Shown: positions 41,358 to 49,156 of the stretch, one piece after another
Layout: every line of letters starts with the position of its first letter
Position numbering within the stretch: the first letter of the stretch is position 1
NCBI RefSeq assembly: GCF_004322755.1
Contig: NZ_CP036401.1
Location: 5,394,001-5,458,000, forward strand
From: Pseudoduganella albidiflava
Lineage (GTDB): Bacteria > Pseudomonadota > Gammaproteobacteria > Burkholderiales > Burkholderiaceae_D
Reading direction: 5' to 3'
Length of the DNA: 64,000 nt
Translations under genes and position numbers: made by a program
The notes under the pieces: generated by a model
The model's input: only the letters and a program-made list of their open reading frames with translations
What the model was told of the DNA's origin: nothing
Database searches by the model: none

Positions 41358-42049
41358 TGAACTGGAACCAACGTTTGACGCAAGCTCGCGTCGAGAAAAA
41401 CTTATCGAAATCGGAGCTAGCACGCGCTATCAACGTCTCGCCAGCAACGATCACACAGTGGGAATCAGGCACGACGAAGGAGCTAAAGGGAGAGAACCTG
41501 ACAGCGGTCTGCTCTGTGCTTGGGCTTGCAGCAGAGTGGCTTTTGCATGGTAGAGGACCGAAAGCCCTCGACCCGACGGCACTCTTCCCAGGAGCCAGAC
41601 GAGTCGAAGTTCACGACACCGATAGCCCAATTTTCTATCAAATCCCCAAGGTCCGGCTCAAGCTGCAAGCAGGCGTAATGGGCGTCGTTACTGAGCCTCT
41701 TCCTGAGGAAAGCGGAAAGACGACGATTCTTCGTGCTTGGGTAGACAAGCGGGGCTTTCAGCCTGAGAAGCTTGTAGCGATTGAGGTCAAGGGCGAGAGC
41801 ATGGAGCCCACGCTCTATGCTGGAGACACCGTCTTCATCAACCTGGCGGACACGCAGCCCGCTGAAAACGGCGTATTCGCGGTGAACTATGAAGGCGAAG
41901 CTGTGGTCAAACGCTTATCGCGCGACGCCGGCGACTGGTGGCTAACGTCGGACAACTCAGACCAGCGGAAGTACCACCGCAAGGTCTGCCGAGGCGTGGA
42001 CTGTCTCATCGTTGGCCGGGTGGTCTACAAGGAAAGCGAACACATCTGA
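41357..42049 (+). CDS. CI-type repressor with S24 autoprotease domain
   Basis: The 230-residue protein has an N-terminal HTH (LARAINVSPATITQWESGTT) and a C-terminal LexA-like peptidase: the cleavage-site region LQAGVMG, the Ser in VKGESMEPTLYAGDT and the Lys in GEAVVKRLSRD. DNA damage would trigger RecA-assisted self-cleavage and induction. The protein binds the TTAAG-N4-CTTAA operators on both sides of its gene. Its ATG lies inside operator 4 and no ribosome-binding site is near, so the transcript is probably leaderless, like lambda PRM. Confidence 0.93.
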   Translation: MNWNQRLTQARVEKNLSKSELARAINVSPATITQWESGTTKELKGENLTAVCSVLGLAAEWLLHGRGPKALDPTALFPGARRVEVHDTDSPIFYQIPKVRLKLQAGVMGVVTEPLPEESGKTTILRAWVDKRGFQPEKLVAIEVKGESMEPTLYAGDTVFINLADTQPAENGVFAVNYEGEAVVKRLSRDAGDWWLTSDNSDQRKYHRKVCRGVDCLIVGRVVYKESEHI

Positions 42050-42057
42050 TTGTCAAC

Positions 42058-42106
42058 TTAAGCGAACTTAAAAATTTCGCTTGCTTAAATTTTTAAGTGC
42101 ACTTAA
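42058..42106. promoter_or_regulatory. Second operator cluster, downstream of cI
   Basis: TTAAGCGAACTTAA (42058-42071), a degenerate TTTCGCTTGCTTAA (42075-42088) and the perfect palindrome TTAAGTGCACTTAA (42093-42106) match the operators upstream of cI. They precede the rightward early genes starting at 42201, so CI can shut off both early directions, like OL and OR of lambda. Confidence 0.82.
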
Positions 42107-42200
42107 TATTTCCTTGTCGCAGCACTTCGATAGGGAAATATATGTTTCTTGCAACTCCCCTCCGTTTTCATTCCCTGACCATTGCGCCCAAGGGGCCGCG

Positions 42201-42350
42201 ATGAGTCCCTTCACGGTCACTGTCCGCACTGAGAGTGGCACACTCACCTACCCCGCTATCGGCACCAGCAGCGCTGCCGTGCATATAGACGCCCTTGAGC
42301 GCTTCGGCGCGTGCGGCGTGACCGTGCGGCCACAGAGAGCCAAGGCGTGA
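42201..42350 (+). CDS. Small early protein, 49 residues
   Basis: The protein MSPFTVTVRTESGTLTYPAI continues GTSSAAVHIDALERFGACGV and ends VRPQRAKA, a pattern seen in many short beta-rich proteins at the start of early operons of Burkholderiales phages. AAGGGG lies 6 bases upstream. A longer frame from 42081 would run through the operators and is rejected. Confidence 0.65.
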   Translation: MSPFTVTVRTESGTLTYPAIGTSSAAVHIDALERFGACGVTVRPQRAKA

Positions 42351-42448
42351 TCACTTACCTCCGCTGCTTCCGGTACTACCGCAATTGCGGCCGCGCCGTC
42401 CGGGTCTCGATCAAGTCTGCTTGGCGCGCAATGCGAGTTGGCTTCTAG
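42347..42448 (+). CDS. Possible 33-residue protein
   Basis: A GTG overlaps the upstream stop (GTGA) and opens a frame with VITYLRCFRYYRNCGRAVRV and ending RAMRVGF. Very short, basic, aromatic proteins of this kind are common in early operons of related prophages, and coupling supports translation. It is too short for more. Confidence 0.45.
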   Translation: MITYLRCFRYYRNCGRAVRVSIKSAWRAMRVGF

Positions 42449-42450
42449 CG

Positions 42451-42642
42451 ATGCAGCTAGCACGTCCAGACCAGCTCTCTCTGGAGCATGCGCACCGCGC
42501 GCTCCGATCAGAGATGTCCCTGGAAGCGATGCTGTCGAACCCGGCCCTGAAAGTCATTTTGGAAAACCGCGCCCGTGCCTTCATGCAGCGGCGTGCGCGA
42601 GTGGATGTGAAGAAGCTGCAGGCCAATGACAACGACGAATGA
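42451..42642 (+). CDS. Small early protein, 63 residues
   Basis: The sequence MQLARPDQLSLEHAHRALRS EMSLEAMLSNPALKVILENR is helical with a basic second half (ARAFMQRRARVDVKKLQ). It resembles small proteins next to ParB-like genes in phages, without a known role. The ATG lies 2 bases past the upstream stop; an upstream in-frame start is unlikely to be used. Confidence 0.6.
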   Translation: MQLARPDQLSLEHAHRALRSEMSLEAMLSNPALKVILENRARAFMQRRARVDVKKLQANDNDE

Positions 42643-42679
42643 CCGCCGCGGGCATTCCAAATCATTTGAAGAGAACACC

Positions 42680-43555
42680 ATGGAATCGTTTGTATCCCTG
42701 AAGGTCGCAGCAGAGAAAAAGCTGCACGGCGACGGCGTATCGAAAGTCACATCGTTCGCGGTCGCTCCGGACCTGCTGGAAGTCGAGGAAGGCTTCAACG
42801 CTCGTCCGCTAGACCTGGAGCACGTTGCCGAAATGTCGCTCGCCTACCGCAACGGCGCGGTCTTCCCGCCGCTGGACGTGCGCGTCGAGGACGGCCACAT
42901 CATCCTGGTAGACGGCCACCACCGGCGCGCCGCAGCGCTGGATGCCATCGACAAAGGCGCGGAAGTGCGCTCCCTCGAATGCCGCCAGTTCCGCGGCAGC
43001 GATGCCGACCGTGTCGCCCACATGATCACCAGCGCAGGCGGGCTGCCACTCACTCCGCTGCAGGCCGGCGTTCAATATCGCAAATTGATCGGGTTCGGCT
43101 GGACCGAGAAACAGGTTGCCGCGCGCGTTGGCAAGACCGTCCAGCACGTGAAGGATGCCGTCCTGCTGGCCGAGGCCAATAGCGACGTCCACCAGGCCGT
43201 CAACGCCGGTGAAGTGTCCAGCACCGTAGCCGTGGCCATGGTGAAGCAGCACGGCAGCAAGGCTGGCACGGCCATTCGGGAAAGCCTGAAGGACGCCCAG
43301 GCCGCCGGCAAGAGCAAGGTCACGGCCGGCACACTTGCTCGCCAGCGTGCGACGAAGGAACCCACAGACAAACAGATCCTCGAATGGCTGATCGCTAACG
43401 GCACGCCTTCCGGCTATCGCCGGGACGATGGCACCGTGGAGTGGCGGCTGTCGTTCAATGCGCCGGCCGACGCACCAAACAAAGGTTCCAAACTTCGCGA
43501 AACGATTGCCGCTGCGATGAAGGCGGCATCGGACAACAACACCCCCACCACCTGA
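42680..43555 (+). CDS. ParB/Srx-like domain protein, 291 residues
   Basis: The N-terminal region contains RPLDLEHVAEMSLAYRNGAV followed by DVRVEDGHIILVDGHHRRAA, the ParB/sulfiredoxin-type N-terminal domain with the G-H-[HR]-R box. An HTH-like region follows (GWTEKQVAARVGKTVQHVKD). Phage proteins of this kind are CTPase-like DNA binders or nucleases of undefined function, and partition is unlikely in an integrated phage. The ATG at 42680 is taken; an ATG at 42626 overlaps the upstream gene. Confidence 0.75.
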   Translation: MESFVSLKVAAEKKLHGDGVSKVTSFAVAPDLLEVEEGFNARPLDLEHVAEMSLAYRNGAVFPPLDVRVEDGHIILVDGHHRRAAALDAIDKGAEVRSLECRQFRGSDADRVAHMITSAGGLPLTPLQAGVQYRKLIGFGWTEKQVAARVGKTVQHVKDAVLLAEANSDVHQAVNAGEVSSTVAVAMVKQHGSKAGTAIRESLKDAQAAGKSKVTAGTLARQRATKEPTDKQILEWLIANGTPSGYRRDDGTVEWRLSFNAPADAPNKGSKLRETIAAAMKAASDNNTPTT

Positions 43556-43567
43556 AAGGACTGCACC

Positions 43568-43765
43568 ATGCAGAACAAGAAGATCGGTCCCGGCTCGCCG
43601 GTGACCTTCGAGAGCGACGCCGGCCCCCAGCACGGCACCGTCGCCGAAATCAAAACCGACGTCACCAACGGCGCCAAGATCGCTTCCGTGCGTGTGCCTG
43701 GCACGATGGGCGGCGCACCGTGGACGATGCCTGTCAACGAACTGTCGCACGCGGAGGCCGCGTGA
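43568..43765 (+). CDS. Small hypothetical protein, 65 residues
   Basis: The sequence MQNKKIGPGSPVTFESDAGP, EIKTDVTNGAKIASVRVPGT and WTMPVNELSH reads as a small beta-barrel of SH3 or KOW type. Nothing specific is known. Its stop overlaps the GTG of the next gene. The ribosome-binding site GAAAGGA is good. Confidence 0.6.
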   Translation: MQNKKIGPGSPVTFESDAGPQHGTVAEIKTDVTNGAKIASVRVPGTMGGAPWTMPVNELSHAEAA

Positions 43766-44112
43766 ACGCGCAGGCATTCGGCGTCTTCATCCAGGACGTG
43801 CGCGACGGCCGCGCCCACGCCGAGCTGACCGCACAGCTGGGCGAGCTGCTCGCCGCCGTGCGCGAAACCGGCAAGGGCGGCTCGCTCACGCTGAAGATCG
43901 ACGTGAAGCCGGCTGGCCGCGGCTCCGACGTAGACAAGGTCGTGATCACCGACACGGTCACCTCCAAGGTGCCGAAGCCCGATCGCGGCCAGGACTTCTA
44001 CTGGCTCACCGACAGCAACAACCTTTCGCGCAATCACCCGCGCCAACACGAGCTGCCCCTGCGCGCTGCAGGCGCGCCAGCACCCACCACCTTTAAGGAA
44101 GCAACCGCATGA
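43762..44112 (+). CDS. Hypothetical protein next to the DUF2303 gene, 116 residues
   Basis: A GTG start overlaps the upstream stop (GTGA). The sequence AQAFGVFIQDVRDGRAHAEL and TGKGGSLTLKIDVKPAGRGS plus VVITDTVTSKVPKPD is conserved next to DUF2303 genes in phages. The role is probably shared with DUF2303 in DNA metabolism, since the two are ATGA-coupled. No enzyme motif is visible. Confidence 0.6.
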   Translation: MNAQAFGVFIQDVRDGRAHAELTAQLGELLAAVRETGKGGSLTLKIDVKPAGRGSDVDKVVITDTVTSKVPKPDRGQDFYWLTDSNNLSRNHPRQHELPLRAAGAPAPTTFKEATA

Positions 44113-44999
44113 CGCACCCCGAAGCCGGCACCGCCGCAACTGCAGAATTCATCGCCGCTCCCGCCGCTGGCGAATCGCTGGTGATCGACTCCAGCGCACT
44201 GGCCCTGTTCACGAAGCTGGCTGTCGCCAGCACCGCCGTAACGGAGCACGAGGGGACGGCGCACCTGGTGATCCCGGAAGGCTACAAGCACATCGACCTG
44301 ACCGCCGCAGTCGAGAAAGCCGCCGCTGTACCGACCCGCAAACAGGGAACGGTGAAGCTGGGCGACCTGGACAGCTTCCTGACCTACGTCGAGCAGCACG
44401 GCCAGCACGACCGCACTTACGTCTACGCCGACGTCGACAGTCGCTCGCTGACGGCCGTGATCAACGACCATCGCCCGCACCTGTACGGCGACCTGCCGGG
44501 CTGGCGCGACCACCGTGCCGTCTACACCGCGGAGCTGAGCCCCGAGTTCGAAAACTGGAAGAAGCACGACCGCAACCAGTTCGACCAGGAAGCGTTCGCC
44601 ATCTTCATCGAAGACAACATCGCCGACGTGATCGAGCCGGCCGGCGAAGTGCTGCTGAAGGTCGCGCTGACGCTGCAGGCCAAGACGGACGTCAACTTCA
44701 GCAGCGCGCGCCGCCTGGACAACGGCCAGGTGCAGTTCACGTATGAGGAAAACACCACCGCCAGCGCAGCCAACGGCGCGATCGAGATCCCGCGCGAGTT
44801 CACGCTGGGCATGCGCCTGTTCAAGGGCGGCGAAGGCTACAAGCTGAAGGCCCGCCTGAAGTACCGCATCGGCAGTGGCAAGCTGAAGTTCTGGTACGAG
44901 CTGGACCGCCCTCACATTGCGATCGAAGACGCGTTCAAGTCGTACGTCGAGCAGGCTCGCGAAGCCGACTGCACGCTGCTGGTCGGGAAGGCTGGCTAA
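44109..44999 (+). CDS. DUF2303-family protein, 296 residues
   Basis: The sequence shows DLDSFLTYVEQHGQHDRTYV, DVDSRSLTAVINDHRPHL, AELSPEFENWKKHDRNQFDQ plus EAFAIFIEDNIADVIEPAG and REFTLGMRLFKGGEGYKLKA, all typical of DUF2303 (YfdQ). This family is common in the early region of temperate phages and has no defined reaction. It sits where lambdoid recombination or single-strand-annealing genes usually lie. The size is normal for the family. Confidence 0.85.
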   Translation: MTHPEAGTAATAEFIAAPAAGESLVIDSSALALFTKLAVASTAVTEHEGTAHLVIPEGYKHIDLTAAVEKAAAVPTRKQGTVKLGDLDSFLTYVEQHGQHDRTYVYADVDSRSLTAVINDHRPHLYGDLPGWRDHRAVYTAELSPEFENWKKHDRNQFDQEAFAIFIEDNIADVIEPAGEVLLKVALTLQAKTDVNFSSARRLDNGQVQFTYEENTTASAANGAIEIPREFTLGMRLFKGGEGYKLKARLKYRIGSGKLKFWYELDRPHIAIEDAFKSYVEQAREADCTLLVGKAG

Positions 45000-45001
45000 C
45001 G

Positions 45002-45322
45002 ATGAGCTACAGCAGCTGGCGCATCGCGTTCCAGTGCTCCGAGCAGGCCGCCCGCGCGGCCTACGCCCGGGTCGAGGAACTGGCAACTGAAGCAGCCCGG
45101 CTGCGCTACCAGGTGGCGCAGCTGGAAGGCAGCCTCGCCCACTGGAAGGCAAACCACGCCGACATGGCGACGCGCTGCCAGTACCTCGCGCAGCGCAAGG
45201 ATTTGCCGGTGGATCGCATCCCTGCTTATCTGGCGCATGCGCAACGCATTGCCGATCTGACGGTCGAGAACAGCTACCTGACAGCCCTCCTCGCGGGCCG
45301 GGTGGCCCGGAGGGCAGCGTAA
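45002..45322 (+). CDS. Hypothetical coiled-coil protein, 106 residues
   Basis: The protein has a helical middle (AAYARVEELATEAARLRYQV AQLEGSLAHW) likely to form a coiled coil, and an Ala/Arg end. Its stop overlaps the next start by one base (TAATG). No domain is recognised; it may assist the adjacent DUF2303 protein. Confidence 0.6.
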   Translation: MSYSSWRIAFQCSEQAARAAYARVEELATEAARLRYQVAQLEGSLAHWKANHADMATRCQYLAQRKDLPVDRIPAYLAHAQRIADLTVENSYLTALLAGRVARRAA

Positions 45323-45723
45323 TGCCGCGCTCCACCTCTCCTCGCCGCGCGCGTCGCGACCGGCCCACGAACAGGCCGATGATGAGCGAGACACACGACC
45401 GCCTGGCGCTCGAACTGCGCATGGCAGTTGAAGCACTCGTCGGCGCACCTTCGCCCGACGCCTACAACGTGCTTACTAAGATGCTGGCCGCACTGAACCG
45501 CAGCGGCATCCGGCTGGCGGCTCTGGAGACGGCGACGGCCACCATGAATGAGATCTGCGATCGCTACGAGCGCGTCGGCAAGATTGGCCTGAAGGATGGC
45601 GAAGCGCTGGCCCTGCGCTGCGCCGCCGCCTCCATCGAGGCCACGTTGCCAAAGCTTCCGGTGAACGTGTTCGCCCGGGCTGTCGCGGAAGTTGAAATTT
45701 ACTGCGCCTCGATTGGCGCCTGA
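45322..45723 (+). CDS. Hypothetical protein before the methyltransferase, 133 residues
   Basis: A basic start (MPRSTSPRRARRDRPTNRPM) precedes a helical domain (HDRLALELRMAVEALVGAPS, ATATMNEICDRYERVGKIGL) that looks like a helical bundle found in phage early operons. The actual start may be MMSETHD, since the first 19 residues have no fold. Function unknown. Confidence 0.6.
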   Translation: MPRSTSPRRARRDRPTNRPMMSETHDRLALELRMAVEALVGAPSPDAYNVLTKMLAALNRSGIRLAALETATATMNEICDRYERVGKIGLKDGEALALRCAAASIEATLPKLPVNVFARAVAEVEIYCASIGA

Positions 45724-45732
45724 ACGGAATTC

Positions 45733-47688
45733 ATGAAGCGAGACTTCTTCACCATGCCGCTCGATCTGGGCAGCGAGCTGATCATCGACAACTTCGCCGG
45801 TGGAGGCGGCACCAGCACTGGCCTGGAAGCCGCATTCGGCCGGCCTGTCGATATCGCCATCAACCACGACCCTGAAGCGCTGGCCATGCACGCCATGAAT
45901 CACCCACACACGAAGCACTTGTGCGAGAGCGTCTGGGACGTGGACCCGATCAAGGTCACGAACAACCAGCCCGTGGGGCTCGTGTGGCTGTCGCCCGACT
46001 GCAAGCACTTCAGTAAAGCAAAGGGCGGTAAGCCGGTCGAAAAGCGTATCCGCGGGCTGGCCTGGGTCGCGCTGCGCTGGGCGGCAAAGTGCAAGCCTCG
46101 GGTAATCATGCTGGAGAACGTCGAAGAGTTCCAGACGTGGGGCCCCCTGCTGGTTGCCGCTGACGGCTCCGCGAAGCCTGACCCGGCGCGCCGCGGCAAA
46201 ACGTTCCGCAGCTTCGTCCGCCAATTGGAGGCGCACGGCTACACGGTCGAATACCGAGAGTTGCGCGCGTGCGACTTCGGCACGCCCACGATCCGCAAGC
46301 GCTTCTTCCTGGTCGCGCGCCGCGACGGCCTGCCGATCTGCTGGCCGGTGGCGACGCATGGCGCACCGGACTCGCCGGGCGTGCGCGCCGGCAAGCTGCT
46401 GCCGTACCGCACGGCAGCGGAATGCATCGACTGGGCGCTGCCCTGCCCCAGCATCTTCGAACGCACCCGCGAGCTTGCGCCGGCCACCATGCGGCGCATC
46501 GCAAAAGGCATCATGCGCTACGTGGTCGACGCGGAGCGGCCGTTCATCGTGCCGGTGACGCATCAGGGTTCCGACCGTGTTGAGTCGATCGACGAGCCCA
46601 TGCGCACGATCACAGGAGCGCAGCGCGGTGAAAAGGCGCTGGCATCGGCCACCCTCGTGCAGGTTGGGTACGGCGAGCGGGCCGGCCAGGCACCGCGCGC
46701 GCTGGACATCGGCGCGCCAGTGGGCACGCTGGTCGCCAGCGGCAAACATGCGCTCGTGACGGCATTCCTGAACGAGCATGCGAACGCGACGAATCAGCGA
46801 GTCATGCCGGCGGACGAGCCGCTGCGTACCATCTGTGCTCAAGTAAAGGGCGGGCATTTCAGCCTGGTGTCGGCCGTGCTGACCGGCGTCGGCGGCCGCG
46901 CTGGCCAGAGCCGCCCGCGCAGGCCGGGTGAGCCACTGGCCACGATCACGGCGAAGGCCGACGGCGCCGTAGCCACCGCGTTCCTCGCGAAGCACTACAC
47001 GGGCGTGGTGGGCTCTGAGCTGAGTGACCCGATCGGCACAGTGACGAGCACCGACCACCACAGCCTGGTGACCGCGCACCTGACGAAGTTTCGCACCGGC
47101 TCGACCGGCAGCGAGCTCACCGAGCCGGTGCCGACGATTACCGCCGGGCCGAAAGAGAACCCCGCCGGTGCGCCGCATGCACTTGGCATCGTGTCGAGCC
47201 ACCTGGTGAAGCTGCGCGGCACGAGCACCGCCGCGGCAGTCGATGAGCCGCTGCACACGATCAGCGCCGGAGGCCAGCATCACGCGGAGGTGCGTGCGTT
47301 CCTGCTGAAGTATTACGGCACCGATCAGGATCCGCAGCTGGCCGCGCCGCTGCACACCGTAACAACGAAGGACCGCTACGGCCTGGTGACGATCCACGGC
47401 CAGGACTACCAAATCGTCGATATCGGCCTGCGCATGCTGGCCCCGCACGAGCTGTACCGTGCGCAAGGATTCCCTGCTGGTTACGTCATCAAGGAAATAC
47501 CTGATCCAGCCCTGCTGTTCATCGACGGCGTGCAGGTCGAGTGCGACGTGCTGGAGCTCCCGCGCGTGCCGCTGACGAAGTCCGCCCAAGTGCGCATGTG
47601 CGGCAACAGCGTGTGCCCGCCGCTGTCGGAGGCACTGATACGGTCGAACTTCGCACACGAATTCCAGATAGCGCGGGTGGCAGCATGA
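45733..47688 (+). CDS. C5 cytosine DNA methyltransferase with eight internal repeats
   Basis: Motif I is IDNFAGGGGTSTGLEAAFG, motif IV has the catalytic Cys in LSPDCKHFSKAKGG, motif VI is MLENVEEFQTWG, and motif VIII-like is ACDFGTPTIRKRFFLVARRD. These identify an S-adenosyl-methionine-dependent 5-methylcytosine enzyme. The region from about residue 275 to 570 is unusual: it is made of about eight tandem units of about 35-40 residues, each with DEPL-x-TI-T/A, H-x-LV and often AFL-x-K (DEPLRTICAQVKGG, GEPLATITAKADG, EPVPTITAGPKE, DEPLHTISAGGQ). They occupy the place of a target-recognition domain. No restriction gene is next to it, so phage genome protection or epigenetic control is likely. 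Confidence 0.88.
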   Translation: MKRDFFTMPLDLGSELIIDNFAGGGGTSTGLEAAFGRPVDIAINHDPEALAMHAMNHPHTKHLCESVWDVDPIKVTNNQPVGLVWLSPDCKHFSKAKGGKPVEKRIRGLAWVALRWAAKCKPRVIMLENVEEFQTWGPLLVAADGSAKPDPARRGKTFRSFVRQLEAHGYTVEYRELRACDFGTPTIRKRFFLVARRDGLPICWPVATHGAPDSPGVRAGKLLPYRTAAECIDWALPCPSIFERTRELAPATMRRIAKGIMRYVVDAERPFIVPVTHQGSDRVESIDEPMRTITGAQRGEKALASATLVQVGYGERAGQAPRALDIGAPVGTLVASGKHALVTAFLNEHANATNQRVMPADEPLRTICAQVKGGHFSLVSAVLTGVGGRAGQSRPRRPGEPLATITAKADGAVATAFLAKHYTGVVGSELSDPIGTVTSTDHHSLVTAHLTKFRTGSTGSELTEPVPTITAGPKENPAGAPHALGIVSSHLVKLRGTSTAAAVDEPLHTISAGGQHHAEVRAFLLKYYGTDQDPQLAAPLHTVTTKDRYGLVTIHGQDYQIVDIGLRMLAPHELYRAQGFPAGYVIKEIPDPALLFIDGVQVECDVLELPRVPLTKSAQVRMCGNSVCPPLSEALIRSNFAHEFQIARVAA

Positions 47689-47864
47689 TGTACGACCTAG
47701 CACGCGCCGAGCGCATGCACCAAGCGATCAAGAAGGAGAGCCCAGCCGGTTATTACCAGGCGATGCGCATGTGCACCGGCGGCTGCAAACGCCGGCGATC
47801 GCTGGGCCAATTCAAGGGCGAAAGTAGCATTTGCCTGCGCTGCACTGCACGGAGTCCACGGTGA
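47685..47864 (+). CDS. Small Cys-rich protein, 59 residues
   Basis: The protein begins MMYDLARAERMHQAIKKESP and ends with MRMCTGGCKRRRSLGQFKGE and CLRC, so two Cys pairs (C-x3-C and C-x2-C) make a small zinc-ribbon. It overlaps the methyltransferase stop (ATGATG). Such short zinc-binding proteins often act as transcription or DNA-binding accessories in phages. Confidence 0.65.
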   Translation: MMYDLARAERMHQAIKKESPAGYYQAMRMCTGGCKRRRSLGQFKGESSICLRCTARSPR

Positions 47865-48166
47865 CCGGCCCGGCTGCGCTGCGCACGTGGGAGGAAATCG
47901 AGAAGCATAACCGCATGCTGCTGCGCGCGCTCCAGACAGCGCACCCAGTCCTGCACAACGGCCTGCAGCGATTCATTCACACGCTGACGTTCTGCGGATC
48001 TGGCAGCAGCATTGACACGGTCGTCTACCTGCGCGGCCACCCTGGTGAGGTGCCTGCAGAGGAACTGACGCTGGACACCAGGCATTCGCCAACGGGACAA
48101 ATTCAGGCCCACGCCGACACGAAGGCACAAGCCACAACACAAAGCACTACCGGAGAAGAACCATGA
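47861..48166 (+). CDS. Hypothetical protein, 101 residues
   Basis: A GTG start overlaps the preceding stop (GTGA). The product begins VTGPAALRTWEEIEKHNRML with a helical first half, and the second half is Thr/Gly/Gln-rich and probably disordered. No domain is recognised. It is ATGA-coupled to the next gene. Confidence 0.5.
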   Translation: MTGPAALRTWEEIEKHNRMLLRALQTAHPVLHNGLQRFIHTLTFCGSGSSIDTVVYLRGHPGEVPAEELTLDTRHSPTGQIQAHADTKAQATTQSTTGEEP

Positions 48167-48717
48167 GTGTATTGACAGAACCGTCGGCGGACACCAAGCC
48201 GGCGCATGACTTCCGCGCCACGGCCGTCGACCTGGCCGCGCAGCTTCAGACCGCCAGCCGTACCGCGGCGGGGCTGGCGGTGGTGATCGCCCGATCGGAG
48301 CAGGCAGTCGAGGTGCTGAAGAAGCACATGACGCCAGCGCAGCGGATACACGCGCAACTGGAGATCGATGCGCTGCAGGCCCAGGATGCCACTACGTTAG
48401 GCCAATACGCCGCCGCTGCTGTCGGTGGCTCGGCTGCCGCTTGGGATGTGTTAGCCGAACGCCGTCGCCAAGTTGAAATCGAAGGTTGGACACCTGGACA
48501 CGATGACAGGTACGGAAGCGGTGAAATGGCGATAGCGGGAGGTTGCTATGCCCTATATTCCGATACGCACCTACCAGGGCAGCCGCCAGTTGGCTGGCCA
48601 TGGGACCGCCGCTGGTGGAAGCCTCAGAAATGGCGAAGCGATCTCGTCCGCGCGGCTGCATTAATTATTGCCGAGATCGAACGCATCGATCGTGCTCGTC
48701 AACGGAGGGAAAAATGA
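48163..48717 (+). CDS. Conserved phage protein, 184 residues
   Basis: The C-terminal part WDVLAERRRQVEIEGWTPGH, GEMAIAGGCYALY, WPWDRRWWKPQKWRSDLVRA plus AALIIAEIERIDR is a module found in many temperate phages (E-x-E-G-W-[ST] ... W-W-K-P ... R-D-L-V-[KR]-A). Its biochemical function is not known to me. The N-terminal half is a helical, Ala-rich region unique to this protein, giving a two-domain design. The gene is coupled to neighbours at both ends. Confidence 0.75.
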   Translation: MSVLTEPSADTKPAHDFRATAVDLAAQLQTASRTAAGLAVVIARSEQAVEVLKKHMTPAQRIHAQLEIDALQAQDATTLGQYAAAAVGGSAAAWDVLAERRRQVEIEGWTPGHDDRYGSGEMAIAGGCYALYSDTHLPGQPPVGWPWDRRWWKPQKWRSDLVRAAALIIAEIERIDRARQRREK

Positions 48718-48929
48718 AAGCGTCAATGTTCCTCGCCTTGAAATACGAACGCATGTTCATGCGCCTGGATGAGATCTGCGCCGAGATCGATATGGCGGTC
48801 GGCACGGCGCGGAACAAGCTCTGCGCTGGCACGTTTCCAATACCTACGCGAAAGTCGGGAAAGTTCGTCATCGCCGACGTGCGGGACGTTGGCCAATACA
48901 TCGACGACTGCCGCCGGCAGTCTGCATAG
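48714..48929 (+). CDS. PrtN-family (pyocin activator) regulator, 71 residues
   Basis: The sequence MFLALKYERMFMRLDEICAE, MAVGTARNKLCAGTFPIPTR and KFVIADVRDVGQYIDDCR matches the PrtN family, small DNA-binding proteins named for the Pseudomonas pyocin activator. It could act as an activator or as an excisionase-like factor, since Xis proteins have a similar size and winged fold. It closes the rightward operon just before a terminator. Confidence 0.8.
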   Translation: MKASMFLALKYERMFMRLDEICAEIDMAVGTARNKLCAGTFPIPTRKSGKFVIADVRDVGQYIDDCRRQSA

Positions 48930-48930
48930 C

Positions 48931-48958
48931 AAAAAGCCACGGAAACCGTGGCTTTTTT
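48931..48958. terminator. Strong bidirectional terminator after the rightward operon
   Basis: A 7-bp stem (GCCACGG, AAA, CCGTGGC, 48936-48952) is flanked by an A-tract on one side and six T residues on the other, so it stops transcripts from both directions. It separates the early operon from the convergent cargo genes near attR. Confidence 0.85.
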
Positions 48959-48982
48959 ATATCAGTAAACACATTATAAACT

Positions 48983-49156
48983 TCAGGTTCTTGGCCTTTT
49001 CAACATCAAGACACTGCCTGTTTTGACTGGGACCAAATCGCCTTCATAGGCCTCAACACGGCCAGGGCCCAACCTCCGCTTTATCATGGCCTTCTTAACT
49101 TGCTGCGACGTGGCCGGCTTCATCCGTGCGAGGGCCAGTAAGAACTTAGTACTCAT
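48983..49156 (-). CDS. Small basic protein near attR, 57 residues
   Basis: The protein MSTKFLLALARMKPATSQQV onward is rich in Lys, Arg and Ala and ends VKTGSVLMLKRPRT. AAAGGA lies upstream of the ATG at 49156, and the start overlaps the stop of the GNAT-like gene, so the two form an operon. Function unknown. Confidence 0.55.
   Translation of the reverse strand: MSTKFLLALARMKPATSQQVKKAMIKRRLGPGRVEAYEGDLVPVKTGSVLMLKRPRT

Noticed and set aside
42081..42200. Longer start for the first rightward early gene
   Set aside because: It would run through the operator cluster; the ATG at 42201 has AAGGGG upstream.
42680..43555. ParB-like gene as evidence of plasmid-type prophage partition
   Set aside because: No ParA or centromere-like repeats are adjacent, and the prophage is integrated; such ParB-like domains are common in phage early operons.
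45274..47703. A long open frame on the minus strand, opposite the cytosine methyltransferase
   Set aside because: It mirrors the codon bias of the high-GC methyltransferase gene and has no motif; the plus-strand frame has the full set of methyltransferase motifs.
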